Assembly (NCBI RefSeq): GCF_024806495.1
Contig: NZ_JANUFF010000006.1
Location: 1 to 64,000, forward strand
DNA: 64,000 nt
Direction of reading: 5' to 3'
From: Chryseobacterium sp. JUb7
Lineage (GTDB): Bacteria > Bacteroidota > Bacteroidia > Flavobacteriales > Weeksellaceae
Positions 18,552 through 28,400 of the stretch are shown here, in pieces; positions within the stretch are counted from its first letter, which is position 1, and every line of letters begins with the position of its first letter. A program made the translations under genes and the position numbers. The notes under the pieces were generated by a model. The model had not been told where the DNA came from and did no database searches. It saw only the letters and a list, made by a program, of their open reading frames with translations.

Positions 18552-19022
18552 TTATTGGTTTTTCAGGCGCGTTTTGAAATCCAGTGTATGATCATAGCTC
18601 TTCCAGTCACCAATGAGTTCAATATATTGAGCTTCTACTTTTTCAGACGTCTTATTCCATTTGAAAGTATAGATAAATTTACCTTTGAAAACTCCGGAAT
18701 GCTTCCCTTTACTTTCTTCAGCAAATTCATATTCACCATATACACTGCCTCTTTTCTTAGCATCTTTATATTTGGTGATTTTTAATTTACCTTCAAATTT
18801 GGTATAATTTTTATCGACCAGTGAATATCCTGAAACAAAATATTCCTGATCATTTTTTTTGTCCTGCTCGGAGATGTTGATCTTTAGTTTGATCTCCTGT
18901 TTGTTATTTCCGATGGTCCCTGTGTAAGGCTTACTTTCATTCAGCCAGACATTAGATATGTTGGGCATCTGGGCAAAAATGAAATTGGAAACAAGAATAA
19001 AGAATAATAAAATTTTTTTCAT
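18552..19022 (-). CDS. Exported hypothetical protein
   Basis: This 156-residue protein has a signal peptide (ILLFFILVSNFIFAQ, cleavage after AQ18). The mature part is a strand-rich, Lys-rich domain with alternating polar and hydrophobic residues (KFEGKLKITKYKD, HSGVFKGKFIYTFKW), of a type common in Flavobacteria. No family is recognised. It sits 13 bases after the DUF1569 gene in the operon. Confidence 0.7.
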   Translation of the reverse strand: MKKILLFFILVSNFIFAQMPNISNVWLNESKPYTGTIGNNKQEIKLKINISEQDKKNDQEYFVSGYSLVDKNYTKFEGKLKITKYKDAKKRGSVYGEYEFAEESKGKHSGVFKGKFIYTFKWNKTSEKVEAQYIELIGDWKSYDHTLDFKTRLKNQ

Positions 19023-19035
19023 AGATGTTGTTATT

Positions 19036-19491
19036 TTAAACTCCGAATTGAGCCAAATGGTGATTTAAATGTTTTGCAAACATATTATTCCACTCATCAG
19101 CTTTTAATTTTCCGAACGAGAAAGACTCTTTATCATCAAAAGCCGAAGCGCCCAATTGTTGTGTTTTTTGGATAAACCCGATCAGTCTTTTCTTTTCATC
19201 ATCAAAGCTTTTTCTTCCTGAGATCAGAAACTGCGGTGCTGTAGGAGAATCTCTGGGATAAGCTTTTTCTCCTACCACTTTAGGCTTTACAAAAGTCTTC
19301 AGAATAAATTTAGCAATAGCACCCGGTTTTTTATGTTTTTCAGGCTCGTATACCATTTCATAAGTAATACAACAGTGTGCCAACATCTGGTCAACTGTCA
19401 TTTTCCCCCACAGACCGTGGGTGTCTTCCACCAGCTTATTTATTCTATCAATGTAATTCTGAGCATCTTTTGCATCAAAAACGTTTTCCAT
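19036..19491 (-). CDS. DUF1569 (DinB-like) family protein
   Basis: The 151-residue helical protein matches DUF1569: LWGKMTVDQMLAHCCITYEM in the first half with a possible metal-binding His, KPKVVGEKAYPRDSPTAPQFL in the middle and NNMFAKHLNHHLAQFGV at the end, where the conserved His pair lies. DinB-like four-helix bundles bind metals and often take part in thiol transfer. It is the first gene of the leftward START/VOC operon; a TATATTTG element sits about 20 bases before the start. Confidence 0.87.
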   Translation of the reverse strand: MENVFDAKDAQNYIDRINKLVEDTHGLWGKMTVDQMLAHCCITYEMVYEPEKHKKPGAIAKFILKTFVKPKVVGEKAYPRDSPTAPQFLISGRKSFDDEKKRLIGFIQKTQQLGASAFDDKESFSFGKLKADEWNNMFAKHLNHHLAQFGV

Positions 19492-19512
19492 AGTTGTTTA
19501 ATTGTTAAAAAA

Positions 19513-19520
19513 CAAATATA
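19513..19520 (-). promoter_or_regulatory. Candidate -7 element of the DUF1569/VOC/START operon
   Basis: On the minus strand this reads TATATTTG, a full match to TAnnTTTG, 22 bases before the start codon. A TTTG at the -33 position is not seen, so confidence is moderate. Confidence 0.4.
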
Positions 19521-19676
19521 TCAGTTTTTCTTATCATTTTCCACTCTTTTTTTCAAAGAAGTTAAGCAACTACTTTATAATCAGTTATCCATTAATAACA
19601 ATAAATTTAAAGTTAAAAATAAATGAATGATCAATCAGTGCTTTAGTAAAAATAATATTTTGATGTTTAGTGTAAA

Positions 19677-20876
19677 TTAATCATCTGTTTCAGGTAAATC
19701 GGGTATGGTTTCAGGTTTGACATAACGGAACATCAACCACATTTTAATTTTTAAAGCAATCCATCCTAAAACAGCATATACAATCAATAAAATTCCCAAA
19801 TGTTTCAGATAGGGAAAAGTAAGTTCTACGGAACCTTTTTGAATGAGTAAGATTTTAAACGCCTGTAAAAATGGAGTCAGCGGAATAATATTCGCGATAA
19901 ACTGTACAAAGGCCGGCATCGCATTCAGAGGCCATGTGAAACCACTGATGATAAATGCAGGAGAAGCAATAACCATCAATATCTGAGTGGCTTTCAAGGC
20001 ATCAGGAATCAAAATACTGATAAAAACACCTAAAAACGATGCAGAACCTACGAAAACTGCCGTTAATACAATAAAATTGAATATTCCTTCCGGCATCGGG
20101 ACTTTAAAAATCATGTGCATAAAATAATAAACTCCAACAATCAGAATTGAAAATATCCAGATTGGAATCACCTTGATCAGCATGGTCGGAAACGCCCATC
20201 TTTTCATTTTAAAATATTCTTTAATAAATGTCCCGCCCTGAAATTCAGCAGCAAAACTCACAGCCATCGCCAACAGAATCACTTGTTGCAAAACGACGGC
20301 CAACATCGCCGGCCACATAAAAATCAGATAATTTCCGGTCGTGTTAAACAGGGTAATATAGTTTGCTTTAAACGGCTCATACTGTGTTGCAGCTCTTGTT
20401 GCCGGCATTCCCGCTTTTTGAAGTGCCTTGATTGAAACTCCCGCAGAAAACGTTCCGACTGTCAGCTGCAACGCTTTTGAAGCAAAATTGGCCGTCAGTA
20501 CATTTCCTGTGTTAATGTAAACATTCAGCTCAGGATATTTTTTCTGAAGAATAAAAGCTTCAAATTTTGAAGGAATGATAACCACCGCTGCCGCTTCATG
20601 TTTTATCACTTCATCTTTAATACTGAAAGGCTCCTGCAGATAGCGAATGACTTTAATACTTTTATTATCTTCCAGCATTTCGGTCAGCTGATTCGATAAA
20701 GGAGTATTATCTCTGTCGATCACCAGAACAGGTGTATTTTCAACTTTTCCGCTTTTATAAACGAAACCCAGTAAAGTGGCATAGAAAATCGGCGCCAGAA
20801 AGAACACTGTTCTTAAAGTCGAATTGCCGATAAACAGCTTGAATTCTCGCTTTAAAAGTCGGAAAAACTCTTTCAT
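19677..20876 (-). CDS. ABC-2 type exporter permease
   Basis: The 399-residue protein has one N-terminal membrane helix (RTVFFLAPIFYATLLGFVYK), a large periplasmic domain (about residues 45-175) and five C-terminal helices including FIISGFTWPLNAMPAFVQFIANIIPLTPF. This matches the ABC-2 permease family (YhiH/YbhR-like). With the upstream HlyD and TolC genes it forms a three-gene export operon. No ATP-binding subunit or second permease is encoded beside it. The ATPase must come from elsewhere or the complex works differently. The substrate is unknown. Confidence 0.9.
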   Translation of the reverse strand: MKEFFRLLKREFKLFIGNSTLRTVFFLAPIFYATLLGFVYKSGKVENTPVLVIDRDNTPLSNQLTEMLEDNKSIKVIRYLQEPFSIKDEVIKHEAAAVVIIPSKFEAFILQKKYPELNVYINTGNVLTANFASKALQLTVGTFSAGVSIKALQKAGMPATRAATQYEPFKANYITLFNTTGNYLIFMWPAMLAVVLQQVILLAMAVSFAAEFQGGTFIKEYFKMKRWAFPTMLIKVIPIWIFSILIVGVYYFMHMIFKVPMPEGIFNFIVLTAVFVGSASFLGVFISILIPDALKATQILMVIASPAFIISGFTWPLNAMPAFVQFIANIIPLTPFLQAFKILLIQKGSVELTFPYLKHLGILLIVYAVLGWIALKIKMWLMFRYVKPETIPDLPETDD

Positions 20877-20878
20877 AA

Positions 20879-21838
20879 TTATTTTAGCAATACATTTGAA
20901 TTCACCAGGATATCTTTTGCTTTATTCATATCTTTTGGCTTTACTTTAATCTCATAAATTGCATCCTGAAGCTGATAATCCGGATATGCCGTGGTAATAT
21001 CTGCATACTTAGTCAGCTGTTTAATATACAGAATTGTTCCTTCAATGTTTTCTTTGTTGTAAGGAATCTGCATATTGACGGTCTGCCCTTTTTTATACCT
21101 TGAAATCTGACTTTCAGGAACTGTAAATCTGAAAAATGTACTGTTGGGAATATATCCGTTGAACAAAGCAAATCCTGCAGTAGCCAATTCTCCCGTATTC
21201 AGGCTGATCGTCTCAATTTCCATATCATTGGTGGCAATGATATATCTTTCGGAATAAGCAACATTGGCTTCCTGTAAAGCACCTTTTGCCTGTGAAGCCT
21301 GACCGGCGGCCATCTCCACTTTTTCAAAACGGGTTCCTCTTTTTACATCATCCAATTCAGCAATTACTGCGTCATACTGAGCTTTTGCACCCTGCATTTT
21401 AGCATAAACTTCATCATAGGCCTGTGGAGACATCAGACTGTCGCGGAACATATTTGAAGCTCTTTTAAATGATTTCTGGGCAAAATCATATTGTTCTTTC
21501 AAGCCTTTATATTTGGCCTGAAGCTGCTTCAGCTGATCAGCTGTAGCTCCGTTTTTAGCCATTTGCTCCTGAGCGGTTGCTGCACTTACCGCGCCCTGAG
21601 CCTGAGCTATTTTAGCAGAAACTTCGGGAACATCGAGCAATGCCAACGTATCCCCTTTTTTTACCGTCTGTCCTTCTGCAACGTATATTTTTAAGATCCT
21701 TCCGGTAACTTTGGGAGCAAAAGAAACGACGTCTTTTTTTGTCTTCCCTTCAGAATCATTCAGTTTTTCATTTTTTTTATCGCAGCTTCCCAATACAAAA
21801 AGAAGTACAAATAATAGGGAGATATTTTTTTGCATCAT
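20879..21838 (-). CDS. HlyD-family membrane fusion lipoprotein
   Basis: I start this at MMQKNISLL, giving about 319 residues, because the longer frame overlaps the tolC stop and adds no signal sequence; the next codon is also an ATG. The signal ends at Cys18 or so (VLGSC), so the adaptor is lipid-anchored. Features are the lipoyl half-motifs (SFAPKVTGRILKIYVAEGQTVKKGDTL), a coiled-coil hairpin rich in Ala, Gln and Lys (about 85-190) and the barrel domain. It links the inner-membrane permease with TolC. Stop and next start are 2 bases apart. Confidence 0.9.
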   Translation of the reverse strand: MMQKNISLLFVLLFVLGSCDKKNEKLNDSEGKTKKDVVSFAPKVTGRILKIYVAEGQTVKKGDTLALLDVPEVSAKIAQAQGAVSAATAQEQMAKNGATADQLKQLQAKYKGLKEQYDFAQKSFKRASNMFRDSLMSPQAYDEVYAKMQGAKAQYDAVIAELDDVKRGTRFEKVEMAAGQASQAKGALQEANVAYSERYIIATNDMEIETISLNTGELATAGFALFNGYIPNSTFFRFTVPESQISRYKKGQTVNMQIPYNKENIEGTILYIKQLTKYADITTAYPDYQLQDAIYEIKVKPKDMNKAKDILVNSNVLLK

Positions 21839-21845
21839 TTTAATT

Positions 21846-23261
21846 TTAAGGTTGATAAAGTTTAGCAATATCCAATTCCTGAGTAGACCTCATCAGCTCT
21901 ATTCCTGCTCTTCTTTGATTAAAAATTGCGTTTTGATATTCGAGTTCGGATACTTCAAGATCATTTTCGGCATCTATCAGCTGGGAAGACTTGCTCATTC
22001 CGTATCTGAATTCTTTTTCAGCCTGAACCAAAGCATTTTTCGCCAGTTCTTTTTCTTTTGCTTTTAATGTAATCTGAGCACTGGCAATATTATAATTGGT
22101 TTGGTTGTTGGCTAAATTTAAAGTCAGTTTCTTCAAAGCATCTTCCTTTTGATTCTGAAGAATTTCTTTTCCTATTTTTGCAGTTTCTTCAGCATGCTTG
22201 CCTTCCTTGCCGTCAAAAATCTCCCATTTAAAGCCCACTCCGGCTGTAATCAATGGGAAAATATTGATGTTGGTAGGTCTCCAGTCCAGTCTGGCGCCTT
22301 CATATCCAATCAAAGGAATTGCGGGAATGATATTTTCAGAAGTCTTAATTCTGCTTCCGTACAGCCCGATATAATAAGCGGATGCCATTAACTGAACCTT
22401 TGGAATCATCCATGTTCTCTCTGCTTTTATTTTGTAATCGGCTGCAACGATGCCATGCTCCAGTGCACGGATTTCTGCTCTCTGATCAATTCCTTTTTCC
22501 GGAGATAACAATTCGACAGGCTCCAAAACCGGTTCGATCACTCTCAGTCTTTCTTTATTGATTCCCGTTAAAATATAAAGTTGTGTAAGAAGAAGTTCCT
22601 TTTTCCCTTCATATTCCACCACTTTCGCATCTAAAGTAGCCTGAGCCAGTTCTATTTTTTTATGATCGTAAGGTGTTATAAGCCCATAACCAAGTGCTTT
22701 ATCAGCTGTTTTCCGGTTGATATCCAACCTTTTTTTACTTTCGTCCAATACTTTTTTGGACTGATGAATTAAAGCTAACTGATCATATGCTTTTGAAATA
22801 TTGGCAACGACCTCATCTTTTGTTTTTTCGAGCAAAATATCTTCTGACATTTTCTTTTCCTCGATTGCTTTTTTCAGATATTTGACTTTTCCTCCGGAAT
22901 ACAGCAACATTTTTGCATCTGTTTTTGCAATTCCTGAAAATCCTGAAACATTTAAATTATTATTAAAAGAACCCTCCGGAATCCTGATAAAAGGTGTGAG
23001 ATTGATCTCGGGGGATGTAAGCCTGGCGGTTCCGTTAAGATAACCTACCTGTCCGCTGACCTCCAGAGTCGGAAGAAAAATATCCTTTAGTTTATGAGCA
23101 TCAAGATCTGTAAGTTTGTTTTGTGTTATCTGCATTTTAAGATCCGAATCACGAACCATTGCACTGTCTAAAAGTTCTCTGAAGTCCGGTGCAGATTGAG
23201 CCCAACCGAAGACAGGAAGTGCTAAAAAACCAAACGTAAAAATCAATAAATTGTTTTTCAT
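21846..23261 (-). CDS. TolC-family outer membrane efflux protein
   Basis: The 471-residue protein has a signal peptide ending in GWAQ22 and the two repeats of long helices typical of TolC: IRALEHGIVAADYKIKAERT and KEFRYGMSKSSQLIDAENDLEVSELEYQNAIFNQRRA near the end. It forms the outer-membrane duct for the following HlyD/permease pair. It opens the operon, and no TetR-type regulator is next to it. A TATATTTG element lies upstream at 23,277-23,284. Confidence 0.9.
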   Translation of the reverse strand: MKNNLLIFTFGFLALPVFGWAQSAPDFRELLDSAMVRDSDLKMQITQNKLTDLDAHKLKDIFLPTLEVSGQVGYLNGTARLTSPEINLTPFIRIPEGSFNNNLNVSGFSGIAKTDAKMLLYSGGKVKYLKKAIEEKKMSEDILLEKTKDEVVANISKAYDQLALIHQSKKVLDESKKRLDINRKTADKALGYGLITPYDHKKIELAQATLDAKVVEYEGKKELLLTQLYILTGINKERLRVIEPVLEPVELLSPEKGIDQRAEIRALEHGIVAADYKIKAERTWMIPKVQLMASAYYIGLYGSRIKTSENIIPAIPLIGYEGARLDWRPTNINIFPLITAGVGFKWEIFDGKEGKHAEETAKIGKEILQNQKEDALKKLTLNLANNQTNYNIASAQITLKAKEKELAKNALVQAEKEFRYGMSKSSQLIDAENDLEVSELEYQNAIFNQRRAGIELMRSTQELDIAKLYQP

Positions 23262-23565
23262 TGTTCATGTTTCTAACAAATATAATACAAAAAATCCTGA
23301 AATCCGAGAAGAAAAACCACGAAATGGTGAATTTAAAAAAGGTTTAATATGAGTTTAATCCCAAGCCTTTGCTGATGCTGTTTTCAGCGAAATCGTTTAA
23401 CCAGTATTTGGGTTTTGTTTTAATGAAAAATTTTACTTTTTTGAAATAAAAAGAAGAAAATAAAACTTTATTGGTCTTATCAGTATTCCTTTAGCAAAGG
23501 AAAAAAATGATTCATAAAATAAAATCGTATTAATTATCGTTAAAAAAAATCATAAAACTAAAACC
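23262..23565. other. Divergent intergenic region
   Basis: This 304-bp gap lies between the leftward tolC operon and a rightward TTG-start gene. It is AT-rich and holds the candidate tolC -7 element. I see no convincing promoter for the rightward gene and no RNA gene. Confidence 0.6.
23277..23284 (-). promoter_or_regulatory. Candidate -7 element of the tolC operon
   Basis: Reads TATATTTG on the minus strand, 15 bases before the tolC start, which would give a very short leader. No clear -33 element is found. Confidence 0.35.
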
Positions 23566-24846
23566 TTGAAAAAAACAGTCCTCTTTTTTCTACTTTTCAT
23601 CTGTATGTATTCAACAGCTCAAGAAATGGAACCCTGTCAATGCAATCTCTTGAAAAAATATCAAGACAGTATTAAAAACTCTTATTCCAAGCATACATTC
23701 AAACCCATTTCAAAGAGAAAAACATTAAAACCACCTTTTAATTTTATCACTGTAAAATACCTAAATAAACATGCTAACTTACATGATATTATAGATTCGG
23801 TAAAAATAAAAACTGATATTGCCCGCAGTAGGAAGAAACCTGACAACAGTTTTGAATTTTTTGATGATTATGAAATACATGATTCAATTCAAAAGATTGA
23901 GTATTCAAAAAAATATGGTGATATTCCAATACCTCTCATCATTAAAACCGGAGAATTAGGAGGTGTTCAAGCCATATTGTACCGTACAAAATCATTTCGT
24001 TCAAGATATTACTTACGTCTTTCAACCGATCATGGAAAAACATGGAGAAACTATTTTACGGGGCTGGAAGAGCGTGATAATTATATATTCAAAAGTAACT
24101 CAAAATATCCTTTATGGCTAGATAAAAGTAATATCCAAATAGAAGCAGACATAGTAAGATTAATCAAAAAAGAAACTTTTCCTAGTGGAGAAGCAAAGTA
24201 TGAAACGTTAAAAAACAACGCTCTTGTAATACTAAATATTAATGATATTATTAAAGATTCAGACCATGATGGGATCAATGATTTAGAAGAAAAATTACTT
24301 CTTTTCACTAATCCATATTCAAGTGATACAGATCATGACGGAATTAGCGATTTTGATGACCGAAACCCAAGGTATAAAAGTGTAGATAATGACTTTTCAA
24401 AATTAGCACAAGGCATAAGGTATGGTGATTACCCACTTATTGAAAATCACAATCCCCGCATTGATGAATTTATAGTTAATTTAAAAACATTTGAAGAAGA
24501 TTTTAGGAAACAACAAGAAAATATACAATCCTATTCTTCAGAAAGAGAAAAAAGTTTTTTAGATACATTAGATTTTTTAATTATAGTAACCAATGACGGA
24601 AATTTCAGAAAAATTGAACCGTTTGATGAGAAAATAGTTTTCTTAACCTCAAAAGAATATTCGGAATATATAAAATTAAAACCTGATAAATTTCCTTTTT
24701 TACATTACAGTAATATTTTTAAATGTGATGACGATAAAAATACTTACATTTTGATTATGGACGGAACTCTAATCGGAGAAACCTATTTTATAAAAAAAAT
24801 TCTTGAAGGATGGCATATAAAAATTGGCAATCGATGGCAAACCTAA
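23566..24846 (+). CDS. Exported protein with thrombospondin-type calcium repeats
   Basis: Translation appears to start at a TTG, because the frame then gives a signal peptide (MKKTVLFFLLFICMYSTAQ); the next ATG would cut it. Two Asp-rich loops, DSDHDGINDLEE and DTDHDGISDFDD (about residues 229-265), match thrombospondin type-3/calcium-binding repeats. An earlier stretch, YYLRLSTDHGKTWRNYF, resembles BNR-type sialidase repeats. The rest is not recognised. Low-GC composition and isolation suggest a species-specific exported protein of unknown role. Confidence 0.65.
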   Translation: MKKTVLFFLLFICMYSTAQEMEPCQCNLLKKYQDSIKNSYSKHTFKPISKRKTLKPPFNFITVKYLNKHANLHDIIDSVKIKTDIARSRKKPDNSFEFFDDYEIHDSIQKIEYSKKYGDIPIPLIIKTGELGGVQAILYRTKSFRSRYYLRLSTDHGKTWRNYFTGLEERDNYIFKSNSKYPLWLDKSNIQIEADIVRLIKKETFPSGEAKYETLKNNALVILNINDIIKDSDHDGINDLEEKLLLFTNPYSSDTDHDGISDFDDRNPRYKSVDNDFSKLAQGIRYGDYPLIENHNPRIDEFIVNLKTFEEDFRKQQENIQSYSSEREKSFLDTLDFLIIVTNDGNFRKIEPFDEKIVFLTSKEYSEYIKLKPDKFPFLHYSNIFKCDDDKNTYILIMDGTLIGETYFIKKILEGWHIKIGNRWQT

Positions 24847-24851
24847 AAACA

Positions 24852-24880
24852 GAAACTCCCCACAAAATGTGAGGAGCTTC
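24852..24880. terminator. Hairpin between convergent genes
   Basis: CTCCCCACA (24,856-24,864) pairs with TGTGAGGAG (24,868-24,876) with one mismatch, and flanking GAA/TTC (24,852-24,854 with 24,878-24,880) can extend the stem after another mismatch. It lies between the TTG-start gene and ecotin and may serve both sides, though no long T run follows. Confidence 0.55.
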
Positions 24881-24900
24881 ATTATCTATATAGTTTTAAT

Positions 24901-25389
24901 TTATTTCTGTACAGCTTTTTTCATTGCCGTGTCCGGACGCCAAACTCTGTAACGTACTTCCATGTCTTTTGGAATGTAGAATACAAGAGGTAATTTGCTG
25001 TTATATCTTACGATTTCCGGTTTTAGTGTGACAAATTGTTTTGTCAATTTTTTATCCGGGCAAGCCATCAGTGTTCCTCCAACTTCACCTTTAGATTCGA
25101 CATCATAATAATTATATCCCCAACCTTGTAAATCCTGGGTTTTAATATTTCCCATTAAAAAGTGCTTGTTACAATCCAATGATTTCTCTGCCCCTACAAA
25201 GAATTCGACTTTTAAATCGTTTTCGTTTTTTGCAATCGGCAACTGAATGTATACCTGCTTATATCCTTCTTTGGCTTTCGGGAACATCTCAATCTGCAAT
25301 TTCTCAAATTTTTCTGCATTTTTTTGTGCGAAAGCATTTACTCCTACCATCATCACCAATCCTGCCATTAAAGCTTTTGAAAATTTCAT
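24901..25389 (-). CDS. eco: Ecotin family serine protease inhibitor
   Basis: I start at MKFSKALMAG because it yields a standard signal peptide (ending NAFAQ22); the longer frame overlaps the upstream gene. The 162-residue product matches ecotin: FPKAKEGYKQVYIQLP, CNKHFLMGNI, GWGYNYYDV, MACPDKK and RYNSKLP. Cys73 and Cys110 fit the family disulfide. At the reactive loop the residues are L107-M108, aligning with the E. coli Met-Met P1-P1' pair. Ecotin is a periplasmic dimer that traps trypsin-fold proteases. It lies 41 bases after the macroglobulin gene, another inhibitor, on the same strand. Confidence 0.92.
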   Translation of the reverse strand: MKFSKALMAGLVMMVGVNAFAQKNAEKFEKLQIEMFPKAKEGYKQVYIQLPIAKNENDLKVEFFVGAEKSLDCNKHFLMGNIKTQDLQGWGYNYYDVESKGEVGGTLMACPDKKLTKQFVTLKPEIVRYNSKLPLVFYIPKDMEVRYRVWRPDTAMKKAVQK

Positions 25390-25430
25390 AATTTTGTATT
25401 TATTTTTTATTAATTCTATAATGCCAAAAA

Positions 25431-28400
25431 TCATTCCAAAATCTGAACATTTGTTCCTTTTGTGTGGGTATTCATCTGCGGCGCATAATAATTCTGCATA
25501 GTAGTGATCCCGTTTGAGAACTTCCCGGTAGCATTGGCTATATAATCATATTCAAAAACATATTTCCCTTTCGGCATATATTGAATATAAAAATTTGTGG
25601 AGGCATCTTTAGTAGATTGATAATAGCCTAAATTATTTTTCCACTGATAGCCAGAAAGCACATCTACCGGTTCAAATCCGGCTGCCCTCATGTCTTTGAT
25701 ATGAATGAATTCCATCGCACGGTCTGTATTCAAAATCATTCTTACGGTTACTTTATCACCTACTTTCAACGGCGTTTCAGTAGAAATTTTCTGTAATTCT
25801 TCGCCATTTACGGTTTTGATTTTTCGGTACAGTTCTTTGGTTATTGAAATGTAATTTTCAGATGATTTTATTTTATCCAGATCCTCATAATATTGCCAGA
25901 ATAATCCTCCCTGAACAATTCCGGGACCCGGTTTTGTAACGGTCACTGTTGCCAGATTTTTATCTAAAACATCCGATTTTACAGAAGATTTCACATAACC
26001 TGTTGCCTGAGTTTCCGGTTTCAGTTCTTTGCCGCCCCAAATAACGGTCGCTTTATCGCTTTCTGCACCAGTCCATGATTTTCCTGAATTCAATATCGTA
26101 AAGATCACTTCCGATGTTCCTCTTGAACTTCCCCAGGAATTCACTTCTTTCTGTGTGATCAGCCAGATTTTCATATCTTCGATGAATTTCTGATCGTTTG
26201 GCTTTAGTTTGTTAAATACTTCCAGTGCTCCGGCCTGATTCACAACTTTTGAACCAAACCAGCCCCAGTCATCAAGATTTTGTTTCCAATATACGCCCTG
26301 AGTTTTGGAGTCTACAGAAGTTTCTTTTAAATAATTCATCAGTTTATCGGAAACCTCTTTTAAGCCATAATTATTCATTAGCAAAGCTATTCTGTGCAAT
26401 CCGAAGAATGTAAAATCTGTAATTTTTGCTGTTTTTGCTTTTTGTTTTACTAGTGCTTTTAAGGTTGCTCCTTTTCCTTTTAGCGGATATTGTTTTTCCC
26501 AGTAATTTCGGGTATCAAGATAATCCAAAGTCCAGTTGTTCCAGACGTTTTCTTTTTTAGCATCCCAGTATTTATTGATTTCGTTGTCAACATATTTTAC
26601 CAGATTTTCAACCCATTCATCCTCTTCTGAATCCTGATAATCTTTCACATTGCCTTTCAGCCATGAATTGATTTTTCCTAAATTTTTCAGAATGTACAAC
26701 GATGTTCCATATGAGCTCGGATAACCTTGATACCACGAGAAACCACCATCAGGGTTTTGCAGTTTTCTGAAATCATCCCAATCCTGACTGATGGAATTTT
26801 TCATTGAATTTACATCAAACAACAAAGCCAGTTTCTGCATCTGTTCCTGTTCGTTTTTACTCTCTAAAACCCATGGTGTTTCGTCCAGTAACAATTGTTT
26901 CAGTTCCTGATTTTTCTCAAGATTTGAATTCAATAATCCTTTATTCTGATATTCTTCAAAAACGGTTTTCATCTTTGGATTAGCCTTGAAAATTTCAGAA
27001 GCTAATACATCGGCAAACCATTTATTAAAGATCACATCAGCAGAATTATTCTGATCATTTTTAAGACTTGGAAGAGCAAACATGATCTCCCAAATCGGAT
27101 TGGTTGTCAGTTCCAGAGTGTTCGATACATTCGAAATGCTCGTTGACGTTGCATTTTTAAGATTTTCAAGCTCGAAAGTCTTCGTTTCACCTTCTTTCAC
27201 AAAAACCGGAAGCGCATCAGTTACCAGCATTCTATTGGGCAATACCGCAACGGCCTGCTGCTCACCATCTGAATACTGCCCTGCTTTTGCAACGACTTTT
27301 AATATAATAGAAGAAACATTATTCGGAACTTTTATTTTCCAGGTCAGCACTGAATTTCCATTTTCGTCTAATGAAAAAGCCTGTTCCTTATTATAACCGG
27401 AAACTGCTGTCAGTGAATTCAAACCAAATTTCTCAGAAATATCTTCATTGGTAAAAGCATCCAAAATCTGCAGACCTGCTGAGCCATTGAGCTTTTTGTT
27501 TGTCAGGTTTGACAATTTTGACTGAAGATTCAGCTCATCACCTTCTCTCAAAAATCTCGGATAATTAGGCGTTACCGAAAATTCTTTTTGCGTAACCACT
27601 TCTTTTTCCAATGTTGCAGCTCTGGCATCTTTTGTATGAGCCAGGAACATCAATTTCCATTTGGTTAATGCTTCCGGTGAGGTGAATTCGAAGCTTACAT
27701 TTCCTTCCGAATCGGTCTTTAAATCCGGATAGAAAAAAGCTGTTTCGTTGAGGTTTTCACGAACTTTAATTTTACTTAAGTCTTTTTCAGACGGTGGTGG
27801 TGTCTCTATTTTAGGAGCTTTAACAGGTTCCGGCACAACATTCTGTATCACTTCAATTTTATCGTCTGCTATGGCAACCTCAGCCTTAGCTCTCATCATT
27901 CTTCCTTTTGCTCCTGCAACGGGTGATGGTGGCGGAGCGTAAGCAGGAGCTTTTACTCCTTCCTGATTGACCAGACCTGTTGTTGTCAAAAGTGATTTAG
28001 ACATCAGATAAATACCCCCATCAAACCAGTCGAAATTGGGAACTGATACATAATACCCTTCCCAATACGGCATTCTTTTCTGATAATATTTTTGAAGAAG
28101 ATACTGTCTGATATCATAAGAGGTAACTATAGATACAGGAGTAGACAGGCTCTGCCAGTTAAACTTGTTGACCGCAAATTTATCCAGAGACATATCGTAC
28201 ATATTGGCTAAAACCTCTGCACTTATCTTTTCTTTATTGCTTCCCAATACTTTTACCGCCCATTTTTCTTTTGAGTTCGGTTCCAGTTTATCACGGAAGG
28301 TTACAGTCTCAATTCTTAAAGGCTCTTCAGTATCTTTTATCTCAAGATTTACAGATTGAGTCTGAACATCATTAAAGCCAACCAACTGAAACTGTATATT

